Shown here: one piece after another, positions 34,472 through 43,327 of the stretch
How positions within the stretch are numbered: the first letter of the stretch is position 1
Layout: every line of letters starts with the position of its first letter
Assembly: GCF_002163875.1 (NCBI RefSeq)
Contig: NZ_CP019333.1
Span: 1,618,864-1,682,863 of the forward strand
DNA: 64,000 nucleotides
Source of the DNA: Gilvibacter sp. SZ-19
GTDB lineage: Bacteria; Bacteroidota; Bacteroidia; Flavobacteriales; Flavobacteriaceae
Direction of reading: 5' to 3'
Made by a program: the position numbers and the translations under genes
Notes under the pieces: generated by a model
Database searches by the model: none
What the model was told of the DNA's origin: nothing
Seen by the model: the letters and a program-made list of their open reading frames with translations, nothing else

Positions 34472-35605
34472 ATGGACATTAATGCCATTGTCAATTTTTT
34501 GCTGATTGCAGGAGTGATTCAGGGTTTTATCTTCAACCTGGTGACTTTGTTGTTTAGAAAGCGCTTTAGCATTGTGGTTTTATACCTCAATCTTGTGGTG
34601 CTCTTTATTTCATTGAATAACCTGCAGGCGTGGCTTATTGAGGTTGGATATTCTTCGGACCTCTTCTATATCAAGAATATGCTTGTGCCATGGTATTTCT
34701 TTATTCTTCCCATGTTCTATGCCTTTATTATTCACTTCTTAGAAGTAGATAAGACCATTATTGGTTTTGTGAAATTTGCCATAGTGGTGTTTGTGGCGGA
34801 GATCTTGCTCAGATCGGCGGTGATCTATCACGTGTATTACAATGTTCCTGGTCAAGACACGGATCTGATTAGCCAGTATACGATGATAGAGGATATTTTT
34901 AATCTGGCCTTGAGTATCGCTATTTTTTACAAGGCCATTGAATTGGTTTTCAAACGGGAGAATGTCTATCAGTCCATGTTGAGCTATGACGACCTTAAGT
35001 GGTTAAAACTCTTCTTTAAGGTGGGAGGATTGGTGATGGTCTTTTGGGTTTTCGCCAAGATGGCGGATTTTATGTTCGGCATCAAATGGGGATACAGTGT
35101 ATTGCGCTTAGGGACCTCCGTATTGCTTTATTGGATAGGTTATCAGGGCTTGTATCGGTACAATATTGTACAAGACAGAATTCAGCTTCGCAAACGCATT
35201 GCCACCAGCAACAAGTTTATCGGTATAGGAGCCATAGCGACCTCCAATGTAGACGATAAGCATCGGGAAGAATTTAAAAAGGTCCATGACCTTGTAGTCT
35301 CGGAAAAGAAGTATTTAGAACCCGAACTCAGTATGAGTTCTCTGGCAGAAACCCTTTCCATTAGTGCAAGTCATCTTTCTAAATTGGTAAATAATCACAG
35401 CGGCTTCAGCTTTTCTGATTATATCAACTCTCTGCGAGTGGAACAGGCCAAGAAACTCTTGGCAGATCCAAATTTTAACAACTATACCATGGTTGCCATT
35501 GGCTTGGAATGCGGATTCAATTCACGTTCTACCTTTTATGCGGCCTTTAAGAAATTTACAGCGACTACCCCCACGGAATACCTAAAAAAGGCGGTTACTA
35601 GCTAG
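34472..35605 (+). CDS. AraC-family regulator with multi-TM N-terminus
   Basis: The 377-residue product has about seven hydrophobic segments in residues 1-235 ('IVNFLLIAGVIQGFIFNLVT', 'FFILPMFYAFIIHFL', and others), followed by a C-terminal AraC-type double HTH (about 270-375). In the HTH region, 'LSMSSLAETLSISASHLSKL' is HTH 1 and 'YTMVAIGLECGFNSRSTFYA' is HTH 2, with the 'FKKFTATTPTEYLK' end. This layout is common in Flavobacteriaceae, where the membrane part is thought to sense a signal. No adjacent target operon on the same strand is obvious. Confidence 0.88.
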   Translation: MDINAIVNFLLIAGVIQGFIFNLVTLLFRKRFSIVVLYLNLVVLFISLNNLQAWLIEVGYSSDLFYIKNMLVPWYFFILPMFYAFIIHFLEVDKTIIGFVKFAIVVFVAEILLRSAVIYHVYYNVPGQDTDLISQYTMIEDIFNLALSIAIFYKAIELVFKRENVYQSMLSYDDLKWLKLFFKVGGLVMVFWVFAKMADFMFGIKWGYSVLRLGTSVLLYWIGYQGLYRYNIVQDRIQLRKRIATSNKFIGIGAIATSNVDDKHREEFKKVHDLVVSEKKYLEPELSMSSLAETLSISASHLSKLVNNHSGFSFSDYINSLRVEQAKKLLADPNFNNYTMVAIGLECGFNSRSTFYAAFKKFTATTPTEYLKKAVTS

Positions 35606-35710
35606 TCCGAAATTATCGTTGGACGTCCTGTTTTGTCTTATAGCCATTATTTGAGAACTCAAGCTCCAAAGGCTGTCTTACTTTAGATCAACTAACAAAA
35701 ACAAGGTGTA

Positions 35711-36226
35711 ATGAGAAAGTTTTTTTTACTGCTGATCTTAATATTCAGCATCAGCTTTACCTACGGACAAGAACAAGAAAAGCTCAAGACCTATAAAGTG
35801 ATGGTCAAAAAAATGGACGGAACCCGAGTGCGAGGCTATTTCATCAAGGCAGACAATAATGGCGTTACGGTAGACGTAAGTAAACGTTTTGAAGAAGACG
35901 GCTTAGTCGTAATCGCAGCTGAGGATATTGCTAAAATTAAGCTCCGGAGAAAAGCTTCCATAACTCGTGGGGCACTAACCGGCCTTGCAATAGGTACAGC
36001 TGTAGGGGGTCTAGCAGGATATGCCGCCGGTGATGATAGCGGTGGATTCGTTAGTTTCTCAAAAGAAGAAAAGGCCGTTATTTTGGGAACCGTCTTTGGT
36101 TTCTTTGGAACTGTAATAGGAACTGTAATTGGTACAAGTCGCAAAAAATTCTATATCTACGGTTCCAACGACAACTATAGAAAGGAATTGCCGATATTGC
36201 AACAGTACAATCTTTTGCAAGATTAG
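35711..36226 (+). CDS. Exported protein with glycine-zipper-like segments
   Basis: The 171-residue product has signal peptide 'FFLLLILIFSISFTYG' and cleavage before QEQEK. A small beta domain follows, 'TYKVMVKKMDGTRVRGYFIK' to 'IAKIKLRR'. Then come two Gly/Ala-rich hydrophobic stretches, 'ALTGLAIGTAVGGLAGYAAG' and 'VFGFFGTVIGTVIGTS', that resemble glycine zippers of envelope proteins. Such proteins occur often in Flavobacteriia and are of unknown role. It is probably monocistronic. Confidence 0.72.
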   Translation: MRKFFLLLILIFSISFTYGQEQEKLKTYKVMVKKMDGTRVRGYFIKADNNGVTVDVSKRFEEDGLVVIAAEDIAKIKLRRKASITRGALTGLAIGTAVGGLAGYAAGDDSGGFVSFSKEEKAVILGTVFGFFGTVIGTVIGTSRKKFYIYGSNDNYRKELPILQQYNLLQD

Positions 36227-36620
36227 AACTTCCGCCGCCATTCTCGTAAGAACCACGCTGTTTTCAGCTCTATTGAAATTGTCTATTTTTAAATTATCCT
36301 ATAATAATCATTGTTTATAATTTTATTAGGCGTACCTTGCCACCATTATTGGCGATGTGCAGTTATGCATCGCAACGTATTGAGGACAAGTATTTAATGT
36401 TCCCAAGGATTTTTTGACAAGCCGTATTTCTTCTAGCAGCAAGTTTTCTTCCACTAGTATTTAGTATCCTTTCTTTCTTCCTTTATCATTTATCACTACT
36501 CGTATGGTTTACTTTCTATTTCCTTCGGATTTAGACGTTGCCGATAATCAATTAAACGCAATCAGTATGAAATTGATTCAAATTATTAAACAGGTATTTA
36601 TTACCACAAAAACAAACAAG
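36227..36620 (+). promoter_or_regulatory. Long intergenic/leader region of the cold-shock gene
   Basis: There are 394 bases before the cold-shock start. A short frame starting ATG 36567 would merely add ~18 residues to the protein and is not typical of the family. AT-rich promoter-like sequence lies at about 36280-36330. A long 5' leader that folds with temperature is a known feature of cold-shock genes; here it is inferred from length only. Confidence 0.4.
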
Positions 36621-36815
36621 ATGAAAAAAGGAACTGTAAAGTTTTTTAACAACACTAAAGGATTCGGATTTATTTCTCCAGAAGATTCCAATGAAGATTT
36701 ATTCGTTCATATGAGCGGTCTTATTGATAACATTAGAGAGAACGATAATGTTCAATTTGAAGTTGCTCAAGGCCGACAAGGTATGAATGCGATCAATGTA
36801 GAATTGGTGGACTAA
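36621..36815 (+). CDS. Cold-shock protein (CspA family)
   Basis: The 64-residue product is a single cold-shock domain. 'MKKGTVKFFNNTKGFGFI' contains RNP-1 (KGFGFI), and 'DLFVHMSGL' is RNP-2. ATG 36621 gives the normal family length and N-terminus; upstream in-frame starts do not. It binds single-stranded RNA and DNA and acts as an RNA chaperone. A terminator follows 39 bases after the stop. Confidence 0.95.
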   Translation: MKKGTVKFFNNTKGFGFISPEDSNEDLFVHMSGLIDNIRENDNVQFEVAQGRQGMNAINVELVD

Positions 36816-36854
36816 GTTCTTTTAGGGTCTTAAAAAATCCTTTAAAACGATATG

Positions 36855-36885
36855 AAGCTCACCCTAAAAAGGTGAGCTTTTTTTT
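36855..36885 (+). terminator. Rho-independent terminator of cold-shock gene
   Basis: AAGCTCACC (36855-36863), loop of 7 bases, GGTGAGCTT (36871-36879), with an eight-T run to 36885. Confidence 0.88.
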
Positions 36886-36897
36886 ATTGCTGATGGG

Positions 36898-38241
36898 TTA
36901 ATCTTCTTTAGTGGTGATCAGTATCATCTGCTCTTGAGGAGCAATTAAGTATTCTGCCCCATTTTCGGTAACTACGGCCATCTCTTCTACAGAGATGGTT
37001 TTTAAGTTTTCTTGATCCAGTTTCCAAGCATGAAAACCGTCAAAGGCAAATGTCATTCCTGCTTGGAGTTCTTTTTGAGCTGCCGGTCTAACCGAAGGGG
37101 CCTGAGAGCCTCCTAGATTCGGACCAACATCGTGGGCCACATATCCTACCGGATGGCCTGTGCTCCACATCACATATTCGGAACCGGCCTTTTCCATAAG
37201 CACGCGTTGGGCGCGGTCTACCTCAATACCTTTTACGCCAGGTGCCATGGCATTGAGTGCTGCTCTATTTCCTGCTTTAGCACTTTCCCAGTAGTGTTTC
37301 ATTTGTTCGGGTAGCTCTGTTTCTCCTGGTTTTAGGACATAGGCAAAACGTTGAATATCGCTTACCCAACGGTCGTATACCTTGATCCCAAAATCGATCT
37401 GTATCACATCTCCGGGCATGATCACTTTGTCTGTGGCATGCGAGTGTCCGCGGTCTGGTCCGGAATTTACATTCGGATTTTGGTCGGGTGCCCAACCGTC
37501 TTTAACACCGTACTCTGCCATCTTCACTTTTAAAAAGGCAGCAATGTCTGCATCCGTAGAAACACCGGGCACCACTTGTTGGTAAGCCTCAATTTGCCAA
37601 TCTGCAGTAAGCTGTGCCGCCTTGCGCATTATGGCTACTTCTTCCGGTAATTTAATACTGAGCCATTGGTATACCAGTTCTGTAGAAGAACTTAGCTTTT
37701 CACTTGTTTGGCCTAAGAGTTTTTCTAGCTCCAAGCGCTGCGTATAGGACAAGCCATCTGCAGTAGAATTGGTTGCCGAGGAGTTTACCGCTATGGCCTG
37801 GAAATTTTTACTTTTAATAAAGTCTGCAGCTTCCTTTAAGGCGGAGTTTCCTCGAGCCACTGGAACTACTTCGTCATGGATCTTTAGATCTGCCAAAGCG
37901 GTCGATTCTCCTGAAGGAGAATACACTTTTGAATGGAAACCATCGGCATCTAAATAGAACAAGAAAGCCGCCGTGCCTCCGGCATTTTCTCCGCCGATAT
38001 GATCGGCTATGGGGTCGTTGTTATTTTCTCTGCAGACCACTATCCAACAGTCCACTCCAGCAGCTTGCATAGCTTTAGGTAGCAATGTATTAATACGTGC
38101 CTTGCGAATTTCCGGCCAGGGATTCTCTCCCCAATAGGCAACAGGATCAGCAGTGGTAGCTGTGGCTTCCGCTTGAGGTTGTTCGTTGCAACTCCAAAGC
38201 AAGAACAGAGAAAATATGGTAAGTGCTAATTTGTTTCGCAT
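36898..38241 (-). CDS. M24-family metallopeptidase (Xaa-Pro aminopeptidase-like), lipoprotein
   Basis: The 447-residue product has a lipoprotein signal ending 'LLWSC', with the lipid Cys near residue 18. The C-terminal pita-bread fold is visible. Metal ligands aligned to E. coli aminopeptidase P are Asp in 'IQIDFGIK', Asp in 'WVSDIQR', His in 'STGHPVGYVAHDVG' and Glu in 'ISVEEMAVVTENG'. The fourth ligand, normally Glu in a V-E-P context, is Asp in 'TFAFDGFHAW'. An N-terminal creatinase-like domain spans ~30-200. Its location is the envelope, where it may trim proline-containing peptides. It is probably transcribed alone. Confidence 0.85.
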   Translation of the reverse strand: MRNKLALTIFSLFLLWSCNEQPQAEATATTADPVAYWGENPWPEIRKARINTLLPKAMQAAGVDCWIVVCRENNNDPIADHIGGENAGGTAAFLFYLDADGFHSKVYSPSGESTALADLKIHDEVVPVARGNSALKEAADFIKSKNFQAIAVNSSATNSTADGLSYTQRLELEKLLGQTSEKLSSSTELVYQWLSIKLPEEVAIMRKAAQLTADWQIEAYQQVVPGVSTDADIAAFLKVKMAEYGVKDGWAPDQNPNVNSGPDRGHSHATDKVIMPGDVIQIDFGIKVYDRWVSDIQRFAYVLKPGETELPEQMKHYWESAKAGNRAALNAMAPGVKGIEVDRAQRVLMEKAGSEYVMWSTGHPVGYVAHDVGPNLGGSQAPSVRPAAQKELQAGMTFAFDGFHAWKLDQENLKTISVEEMAVVTENGAEYLIAPQEQMILITTKED

Positions 38242-38353
38242 GGCCAGTTGGTTTTTCTAAGAAGCCTAAAAATACTACAGAAAACAGCAAAGACCTAATG
38301 CTTTGTTGAATAGCGGAGTGTTTATTAATGACAATTCCGAATCGGCATTCTCA

Positions 38354-40546
38354 CTAAGCCAAAATACTCTCATGACCACTGTCTTTTACAAACAGACAGG
38401 ACGAATTAGTGGCTTGGGTCATTTCTTCTACAAATTCAAAACGCAGATCGGCGTCCATACCAAAGATATTTAGGTCTGCTCGTGGGGCAGCGGGCAAGAT
38501 AGCTCTGAAATTACCTACAAAGATCTCGGTCAAAGTTTCCGGTAAACGGGCTAGACTTATGAGTTGTTGCATAAAGTTTTCGGCATTCTCGCGCTGGGAT
38601 TCATCGGCTATAACCATAACCAACCTGATCTTGGCTTGCCAGTTTTTCATTAGTTTGTATGCGATCAGCGTAGAAAGGTCTAGGTTCCCAATATCCCATC
38701 CCAGATTCCAGTTGTCTTTTCTACTGCTGAGCCAAACGTTTATAGTGTCTCGCTGGCCTAAGAGCGCCGTTGGATGCTGCTGATAGACCACACAACCTAT
38801 TTCCAAACGAATACACTCTTTTATCACAGGCCGGAGCTCTGACTCATAATCGTCATGAGCTTGAAGGTTTAAGAACACTATGTTAGGCCTAAAGAAAGCT
38901 CCCAACAAGGCCTGGTTACCGTAGTTGACCCCTTTGGCAAATTCTGTAGTGTTAATAATGGTCCAACTAGAGAATACGTCTTTGTCTCTAAAGGATTGAG
39001 CCAGCCTTTCTAGCTGTTCTCCCATAGTGCTGCCTTCCGAGCTAGGTTCTATACCTAAGAGTTTTATGGAGCCTTTAGGATGGGCTATGTTGCGCAGGAA
39101 GTCAAAATTACCTCGCGCCCCGGTCAGGTCGCGTACCGGAACCATAAGATTGGGTTTCCAAGCACGTTGCTGCATTTTTTTCATGCCCCAAGTGTGCTTT
39201 GCTGCCCATTCCGCAAAAGATACAAAGAGGCCGGAACGCACATCTTCAAAGGGTGTTTCTAAATTCTGACGCGACAAATACCAATAGACCGCCAGAACGA
39301 TACCAATGGTCACCAGGCTGATCGTCGGGTTGATGATAAACATGGCCAATACCGAGGAGATTAGCCCCAGCCAAGGGATCCATCGCCGTACTTTGAATAA
39401 GGGTCTGTAACTGATCAGGCCTAAATTTTGCTCAATGATCACCACTATATTGATCATGGCATAGGTCACTAAAAAGAACAGCGTAACCAAGGGTGCCACA
39501 GCATTGAGATTGCGCAGCAGCATAGTTGCAAAGATCAAGATACCGGTTACTATCATGGCATTTCTGGGTTGCCCATTAGCGCTTGTTCCTGCTAAGAACT
39601 TTGATTTGGGTAGTACTTGATGCTCTCCCATAGCGAACAGTATTCTAGACGAACCTACCAAAGAGGCCAGAGCCGAAGAGAAGGTTGCGCCTAATATTCC
39701 GGCTATGATCAAGGGCCCAACATATGCCTTTTCAATTATGATGTTGTAGTTGCTGATCAGTTCTGTTTCTGATGCGGATCTCGCCAACCAAAAAGCCAAT
39801 AACATATAGATCACAAAACTCACCCCTATAGCCCAAAGGGTGCCTTTTGGTATGCTTGAGCGCGGATCTTTTAGTTCGCCGGACATATTTGCACCAGCCA
39901 TAATGCCCGTTGCTGCAGGGAAGAAAACCGCAAAGACCAACCAGAAATTACTGCCTTTGAATCCGTTTTCGGGCGATCCTTTAAAGCTTCCCCAGCTCAA
40001 GGCTTCACTGGTAGGGATCTGCATAGAACCATCATAAGCGGCCAATACTACCGATACTAAAGAAGCAATAATGATCACCATAATGATGTACTGGATCTTA
40101 ATGGCCAGATTGGCACTTATATAGGCAATGGTTATTAGGCCTGCAAAGACGCAGACATCCACCAGAAAGGCATTATGCTCCGGAAATATACCCAGCCAAC
40201 CCTCTCTAAATCCGAAGATATACATAGTAACTGCCAAGCCCTGTGAGATATAGCGCGGTATACCTAAACTGCCGCCAACTTCGAGGCCCAAAGACTGTGA
40301 GATAATCGCGTAAGCCCCGCCGGCGCCTATCCTAATATTGGTTGTAATGGCAGACATGGATAGGGCGGTACAGAGGGTGATCAGAAAAGAAATAATAATG
40401 ACCAACCAAGCTCCTAGAAGCCCCGCGTTTCCGACGACCCAACCCATCCGCAGATACATAATAACCCCTAAAATGGTCAAGAGCGTAGGGGTAAATACAC
40501 CTCCAAAGGTGCCAAATTTTTTATGTGCGTTGTTGGCTTCTTGCAT
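38354..40546 (-). CDS. SLC12-type cation-chloride cotransporter / APC permease
   Basis: The product has ~730 residues and 12 TM segments in residues ~15-435. It starts 'FGTFGGVFTPTLLTILGVIM', nearly the signature of TM1 in SLC12 cotransporters, with 'YLRMGWVVGNAGLLG' right after. The C-terminal ~290 residues are a cytosolic domain with 'NLMVPVRDLTGARGNFDFLR', as in the SLC12 C-terminal domain. ATG 40546 is preferred over the upstream GTG at 40555. It is expected to carry K+ or Na+ with Cl-, or amino acids; the substrate cannot be told from sequence alone. Confidence 0.85.
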   Translation of the reverse strand: MQEANNAHKKFGTFGGVFTPTLLTILGVIMYLRMGWVVGNAGLLGAWLVIIISFLITLCTALSMSAITTNIRIGAGGAYAIISQSLGLEVGGSLGIPRYISQGLAVTMYIFGFREGWLGIFPEHNAFLVDVCVFAGLITIAYISANLAIKIQYIIMVIIIASLVSVVLAAYDGSMQIPTSEALSWGSFKGSPENGFKGSNFWLVFAVFFPAATGIMAGANMSGELKDPRSSIPKGTLWAIGVSFVIYMLLAFWLARSASETELISNYNIIIEKAYVGPLIIAGILGATFSSALASLVGSSRILFAMGEHQVLPKSKFLAGTSANGQPRNAMIVTGILIFATMLLRNLNAVAPLVTLFFLVTYAMINIVVIIEQNLGLISYRPLFKVRRWIPWLGLISSVLAMFIINPTISLVTIGIVLAVYWYLSRQNLETPFEDVRSGLFVSFAEWAAKHTWGMKKMQQRAWKPNLMVPVRDLTGARGNFDFLRNIAHPKGSIKLLGIEPSSEGSTMGEQLERLAQSFRDKDVFSSWTIINTTEFAKGVNYGNQALLGAFFRPNIVFLNLQAHDDYESELRPVIKECIRLEIGCVVYQQHPTALLGQRDTINVWLSSRKDNWNLGWDIGNLDLSTLIAYKLMKNWQAKIRLVMVIADESQRENAENFMQQLISLARLPETLTEIFVGNFRAILPAAPRADLNIFGMDADLRFEFVEEMTQATNSSCLFVKDSGHESILA

Positions 40547-40654
40547 AGACAACACAAGATAGCAGAATTAGTCAAACGAGACTTAACAAAATTCTAACAA
40601 CTCAAACTTGCGATTGGCTGCTATTCTTTTAGGTTAAGGTAAAATTTACGATTA

Positions 40655-40846
40655 ATGAAAATGATAAGTGTACAGCGAAACAGTAAATACGAAAACAGAT
40701 TCCACCCCAATATGGGAAGGCTCCGAACCCGAGTGATCTATATTAAGAAGTGTGTTTTAGGAGTGCCCGTCAAAACCCTTTACAAATATCGTGAGACTTA
40801 TTACGGTGAGGTCAAAGCATGCGCAGACTGTGTGCTTAGTGCCTAG
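40655..40846 (+). CDS. Small conserved-looking protein, 63 residues
   Basis: The product begins MKMISVQRNSKYENRF and ends 'KTLYKYRETYYGEVKACADC' followed by VLSA. It is basic and aromatic, with three cysteines, and has no signal peptide. The codon pattern and the ordered sequence suggest a real gene; I believe similar small proteins exist in Flavobacteriaceae but cannot name a family. It lies divergently from the SLC12 gene with ~108 bases between starts, enough for two promoters. Confidence 0.55.
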   Translation: MKMISVQRNSKYENRFHPNMGRLRTRVIYIKKCVLGVPVKTLYKYRETYYGEVKACADCVLSA

Positions 40847-40923
40847 TGATTACTGCGGATTTTAACGCGAGCTTAACCTCTTAATTTGCTAGTTATGATT
40901 ATTTTAAGGTGAAAAAAATAGCC

Positions 40924-41061
40924 ATGAAAAAACCTTATATAATAGATAGACCCCTAGCCGATATGCACGGCGATGGAGTTCGCTTTAACGAACAGCTAAA
41001 AAAGCGCGCAGCTAAGCACGTTCAAAGTACGCTAAAAGTCAAGTCACAGAAAACCAAATAG
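40924..41061 (+). CDS. Small hypothetical protein, 45 residues
   Basis: An ATG at 40924 opens a frame encoding MKKPYIIDRPLADMHGDG, then 'VRFNEQLKKRAAKHVQ' and a basic tail, ending TAG at 41061. It is preceded by 'AAGGTGAAAAAAATAGCC', which may include a weak ribosome site. A hairpin follows directly. Length is below usual gene-calling limits. It is most likely expressed with or near the 63-residue gene upstream. Function unknown. Confidence 0.5.
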   Translation: MKKPYIIDRPLADMHGDGVRFNEQLKKRAAKHVQSTLKVKSQKTK

Positions 41062-41062
41062 A

Positions 41063-41085
41063 AAGTCCGACCATTGGCCGGACTT
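41063..41085. terminator. Hairpin between convergent genes
   Basis: AAGTCCG (41063-41069) and CGGACTT (41079-41085) form a 7-bp stem with a 9-nt loop between the 45-residue gene (+) and the JmjC gene (-). There is no strong T-run on either side, so termination efficiency is doubtful. Confidence 0.4.
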
Positions 41086-41109
41086 AGCTAATTGCAAAAA
41101 GGTTAAGGT

Positions 41110-42333
41110 CTACAGACTGGTGGCAAATCCGTTTAAGACTTCGGTAGCTCGCTCTTGCCCTAAGGTTTTAGACCTGAGCATTCCTGCTTTGAGCAAGGTC
41201 TGCGCTAAATTGATCTTACCCGCGTCGTCTAAAAGCGGCAGATCTTTAAGTTGAAAACTCTTGGTCTCGGTAATGAATTCTATTACAGGCATCAGCGCCG
41301 CAGGAAGCGTTACTTCTTTATTGTAGAGGGTTATAGACAGTTCTGTATCGCTTATCTGTTCTACAAAGGACATGCTGTTCTCCTCTACCACCAATTGTGT
41401 ATCCAAGTTCAAATGATGTATGGCTTCTGCTTGCGCTATAGGGTTCAGTGTGCTGACTCGGAACCTATTCAGCGAATGCTGATATAAATGGTTCAGTCCT
41501 GATTGTAGCTCCTGAGGTTGCCCAAGTATACCCAATATCCGCTTGTAGACAGCTTCATATTGCTGCGGATTGTTCCAAAAGTCGGGTTGAAATCCGCGGC
41601 GCAGGTCTAGGTGTTCTTGGCTGATTTTGTTGATCTTATCGATCATGAAATCTTGCCAGGTGAAGCCCATAAACCCTGTAGTGATATGGATAGAGCGTTT
41701 GTTAGACGTCTTAGCTGCATGCATCAAACCTCTTGGTATATAGAGCAGGTCGCCCGGGTTCATGGTAAACTCGTCAATAACGGCTCCGGGTTGGTGTAAT
41801 TCCTGTTTGAATCCCTGGTCCTTGATGGCTAATTCAATGGGAGATTCATAGATCTTCCAATCTTTAGAACCTTCTATCTGTAAAATGAACACATCATGGG
41901 TGTCGTGATGAATGGTAAACCCCTGACTGGAATTTCCTGGGGTGCAATAAATATTGGTCTGAAAGCGCTGGCCAAAATCCGCAGTAAGCGTATTACACAA
42001 GGATTTTAAGGTCTCTACCCGATCTTGTAATTGCGAGAGGATCAAGGTGGCGCCTTCTGAGTATTTCTCAATTACCCGATTAAGGTCGATAATATTGGTT
42101 CCTTCTAGGGTCAATTGGTTGGCGTCCAGATCAGAATCTTTGTGGGCCATACGCGTATTGGGCAGGGTGAGTTTTTGGCTCGACACTATATGCTCCAAGG
42201 TTGCCGCACTTAAAATGTGATTGAATCGCTCTGGGTCGTCGGCCTTAATGTGTAAGTGCCGTTGCTCAAAATAGTCTTGAAAAAACCTCTCCCTGGTGTA
42301 GGGAGAGATTAGAAAATCTAATGAATTCTTCAT
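41110..42333 (-). CDS. JmjC/cupin-4 type Fe(II)/2-oxoglutarate oxygenase
   Basis: The 407-residue product starts at ATG 42333 ('MKNSLDFLISPYTRERF'), ten bases after the stop of the peptide gene; ATG 42351 would overlap that stop by 8 bases. A jelly-roll domain lies at about 130-240, with the HxD pair in 'FTIHHDTHDVFILQIEGSKD' and the distal His in 'DLLYIPRGLMHAAKTSNKRS'. The C-terminal region (~260-400) is a winged-helix-like extension, as in ribosomal oxygenases and related peptide hydroxylases. The family hydroxylates protein or peptide residues. Its pairing with a small secreted peptide gene makes that peptide a candidate substrate (inferred). Confidence 0.85.
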   Translation of the reverse strand: MKNSLDFLISPYTRERFFQDYFEQRHLHIKADDPERFNHILSAATLEHIVSSQKLTLPNTRMAHKDSDLDANQLTLEGTNIIDLNRVIEKYSEGATLILSQLQDRVETLKSLCNTLTADFGQRFQTNIYCTPGNSSQGFTIHHDTHDVFILQIEGSKDWKIYESPIELAIKDQGFKQELHQPGAVIDEFTMNPGDLLYIPRGLMHAAKTSNKRSIHITTGFMGFTWQDFMIDKINKISQEHLDLRRGFQPDFWNNPQQYEAVYKRILGILGQPQELQSGLNHLYQHSLNRFRVSTLNPIAQAEAIHHLNLDTQLVVEENSMSFVEQISDTELSITLYNKEVTLPAALMPVIEFITETKSFQLKDLPLLDDAGKINLAQTLLKAGMLRSKTLGQERATEVLNGFATSL

Positions 42334-42343
42334 AGAACAATCA

Positions 42344-42568
42344 TTAATCATTATCACAGAATGTGTTCGGATCTTGCTGTGCGCCCAAATCGGCTACACT
42401 ACCGGTGTCCGTAGTGGTCGTGGTGCAATCGTCGGACTCTCGACAACTAACTGTCAAAGAGCTAATTGCAATTGCACTGACCAGCGCGTACTTCAAGGAC
42501 TTAGGAAGCCCTCTTTTAACCGCGGCCTGATCTGTTGAAAATGTCAGTTTGTTTTCCATATCATTCAT
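42344..42568 (-). CDS. Small Cys/Thr/Asp-rich peptide precursor upstream of the JmjC gene
   Basis: The 74-residue product has a polar leader (MNDMENKLTFSTDQAAVKRG) longer than a normal signal n-region, then a hydrophobic stretch 'YALVSAIAISSLTVSC'. The tail is acidic and Thr-rich: 'RESDDCTTTTTDTGSVADLG', ending 'DPNTFCDND'. Cysteines are at 42, 48 and 71. It might be a lipoprotein (the 'TVSC' lipobox is imperfect) or a leader/core peptide modified by the downstream oxygenase. Asp, Asn and Thr in the tail are the kinds of residue such enzymes could hydroxylate. It is upstream in the same operon; a second in-frame ATG is at 42559. Confidence 0.65.
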   Translation of the reverse strand: MNDMENKLTFSTDQAAVKRGLPKSLKYALVSAIAISSLTVSCRESDDCTTTTTDTGSVADLGAQQDPNTFCDND

Positions 42569-42698
42569 TTTAAAGATTTCTCAAATCTATTCTGATGGAC
42601 TGCGGCAAAACATACCCGGTAATGGGGATATTGAAAATTTGGATCTTTTCAAGCCTCTTTATAAGCTGACTTTGATGTATAACTACTCAGTTGCGGCA

Positions 42699-42723
42699 TA
42701 AAAAAACCCCTGCTGGGCAGGGG
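42699..42723 (-). terminator. Rho-independent terminator of the DUF4199-like gene
   Basis: On the minus strand CCCCTGC-CCA-GCAGGGG (42723 to 42707) is followed by eight T residues (42706-42699), about 32 bases after the stop at 42755. Confidence 0.88.
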
Positions 42724-42754
42724 CGATAGACTAAACTAATTCCTAATCCATGAA

Positions 42755-43201
42755 TTATGCGTTTAATCTTTTTGGGTTCAAAGTGTTTTTTAGGAGTTGC
42801 ATAAAGGTAAGTGAGAGTACTACTGCTGTAGACATTCCCATAAGTACGGTTGACAAGAGTATAACGACAACTCCGTTGGTGTAAGTGAGTCCCCAATTAG
42901 ATAAGACTGCATTGGCAAAGTCGTTATTGATCTCTAGCATGTAAAAGCCCATAAAGGCAGTAAAAATCAGCGTGGCTACAGCTCCGCTCAAGAATCCGAT
43001 CTGCCATCCATCGGCATAAGAAAAACTTGAACTGTTTTGTTTAAAGACCTGCATGGCCTTTAGGATCCCGGCACCGTAAATTACTCCGTTGAATATACTC
43101 AAGGCAGGATATTCGTGCCATCCTAATAATTTCATGATTAAAAAATAGACGATCAAGGAAAGAGCGATCGCGGCTCCGTATTTTAAATATGTTCGTATCA
43201 T
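42755..43201 (-). CDS. DUF4199-like four-TM membrane protein
   Basis: The 148-residue product has four hydrophobic segments at about 7-25, 35-50, 68-90 and 105-130. The N-terminus 'MIRTYLKYGAAIALSLIVYF' and the region 'SSSFSYADGWQIGFLSGAVA', then 'IFTAFMGFYMLEIN', match the DUF4199 pattern found across Bacteroidota. No function is known. It is monocistronic, with its own terminator. Confidence 0.7.
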   Translation of the reverse strand: MIRTYLKYGAAIALSLIVYFLIMKLLGWHEYPALSIFNGVIYGAGILKAMQVFKQNSSSFSYADGWQIGFLSGAVATLIFTAFMGFYMLEINNDFANAVLSNWGLTYTNGVVVILLSTVLMGMSTAVVLSLTFMQLLKNTLNPKRLNA

Positions 43202-43327
43202 AGCTTTGTATTTTTGTTTAATTATAATACGAAAAAATTAGACAAAAGTCAAGTAATCAGATGTTAAGCTTTGTTAAAACCCCAGTAATAGTGTAATCTC
43301 AGCGGTATTTGTAAGACTAATGAAATA

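Noticed and set aside
36504-36620. N-terminal extension of the cold-shock protein
   Set aside because: Family length and N-terminus start at 36621; the extension is low-complexity leader sequence.
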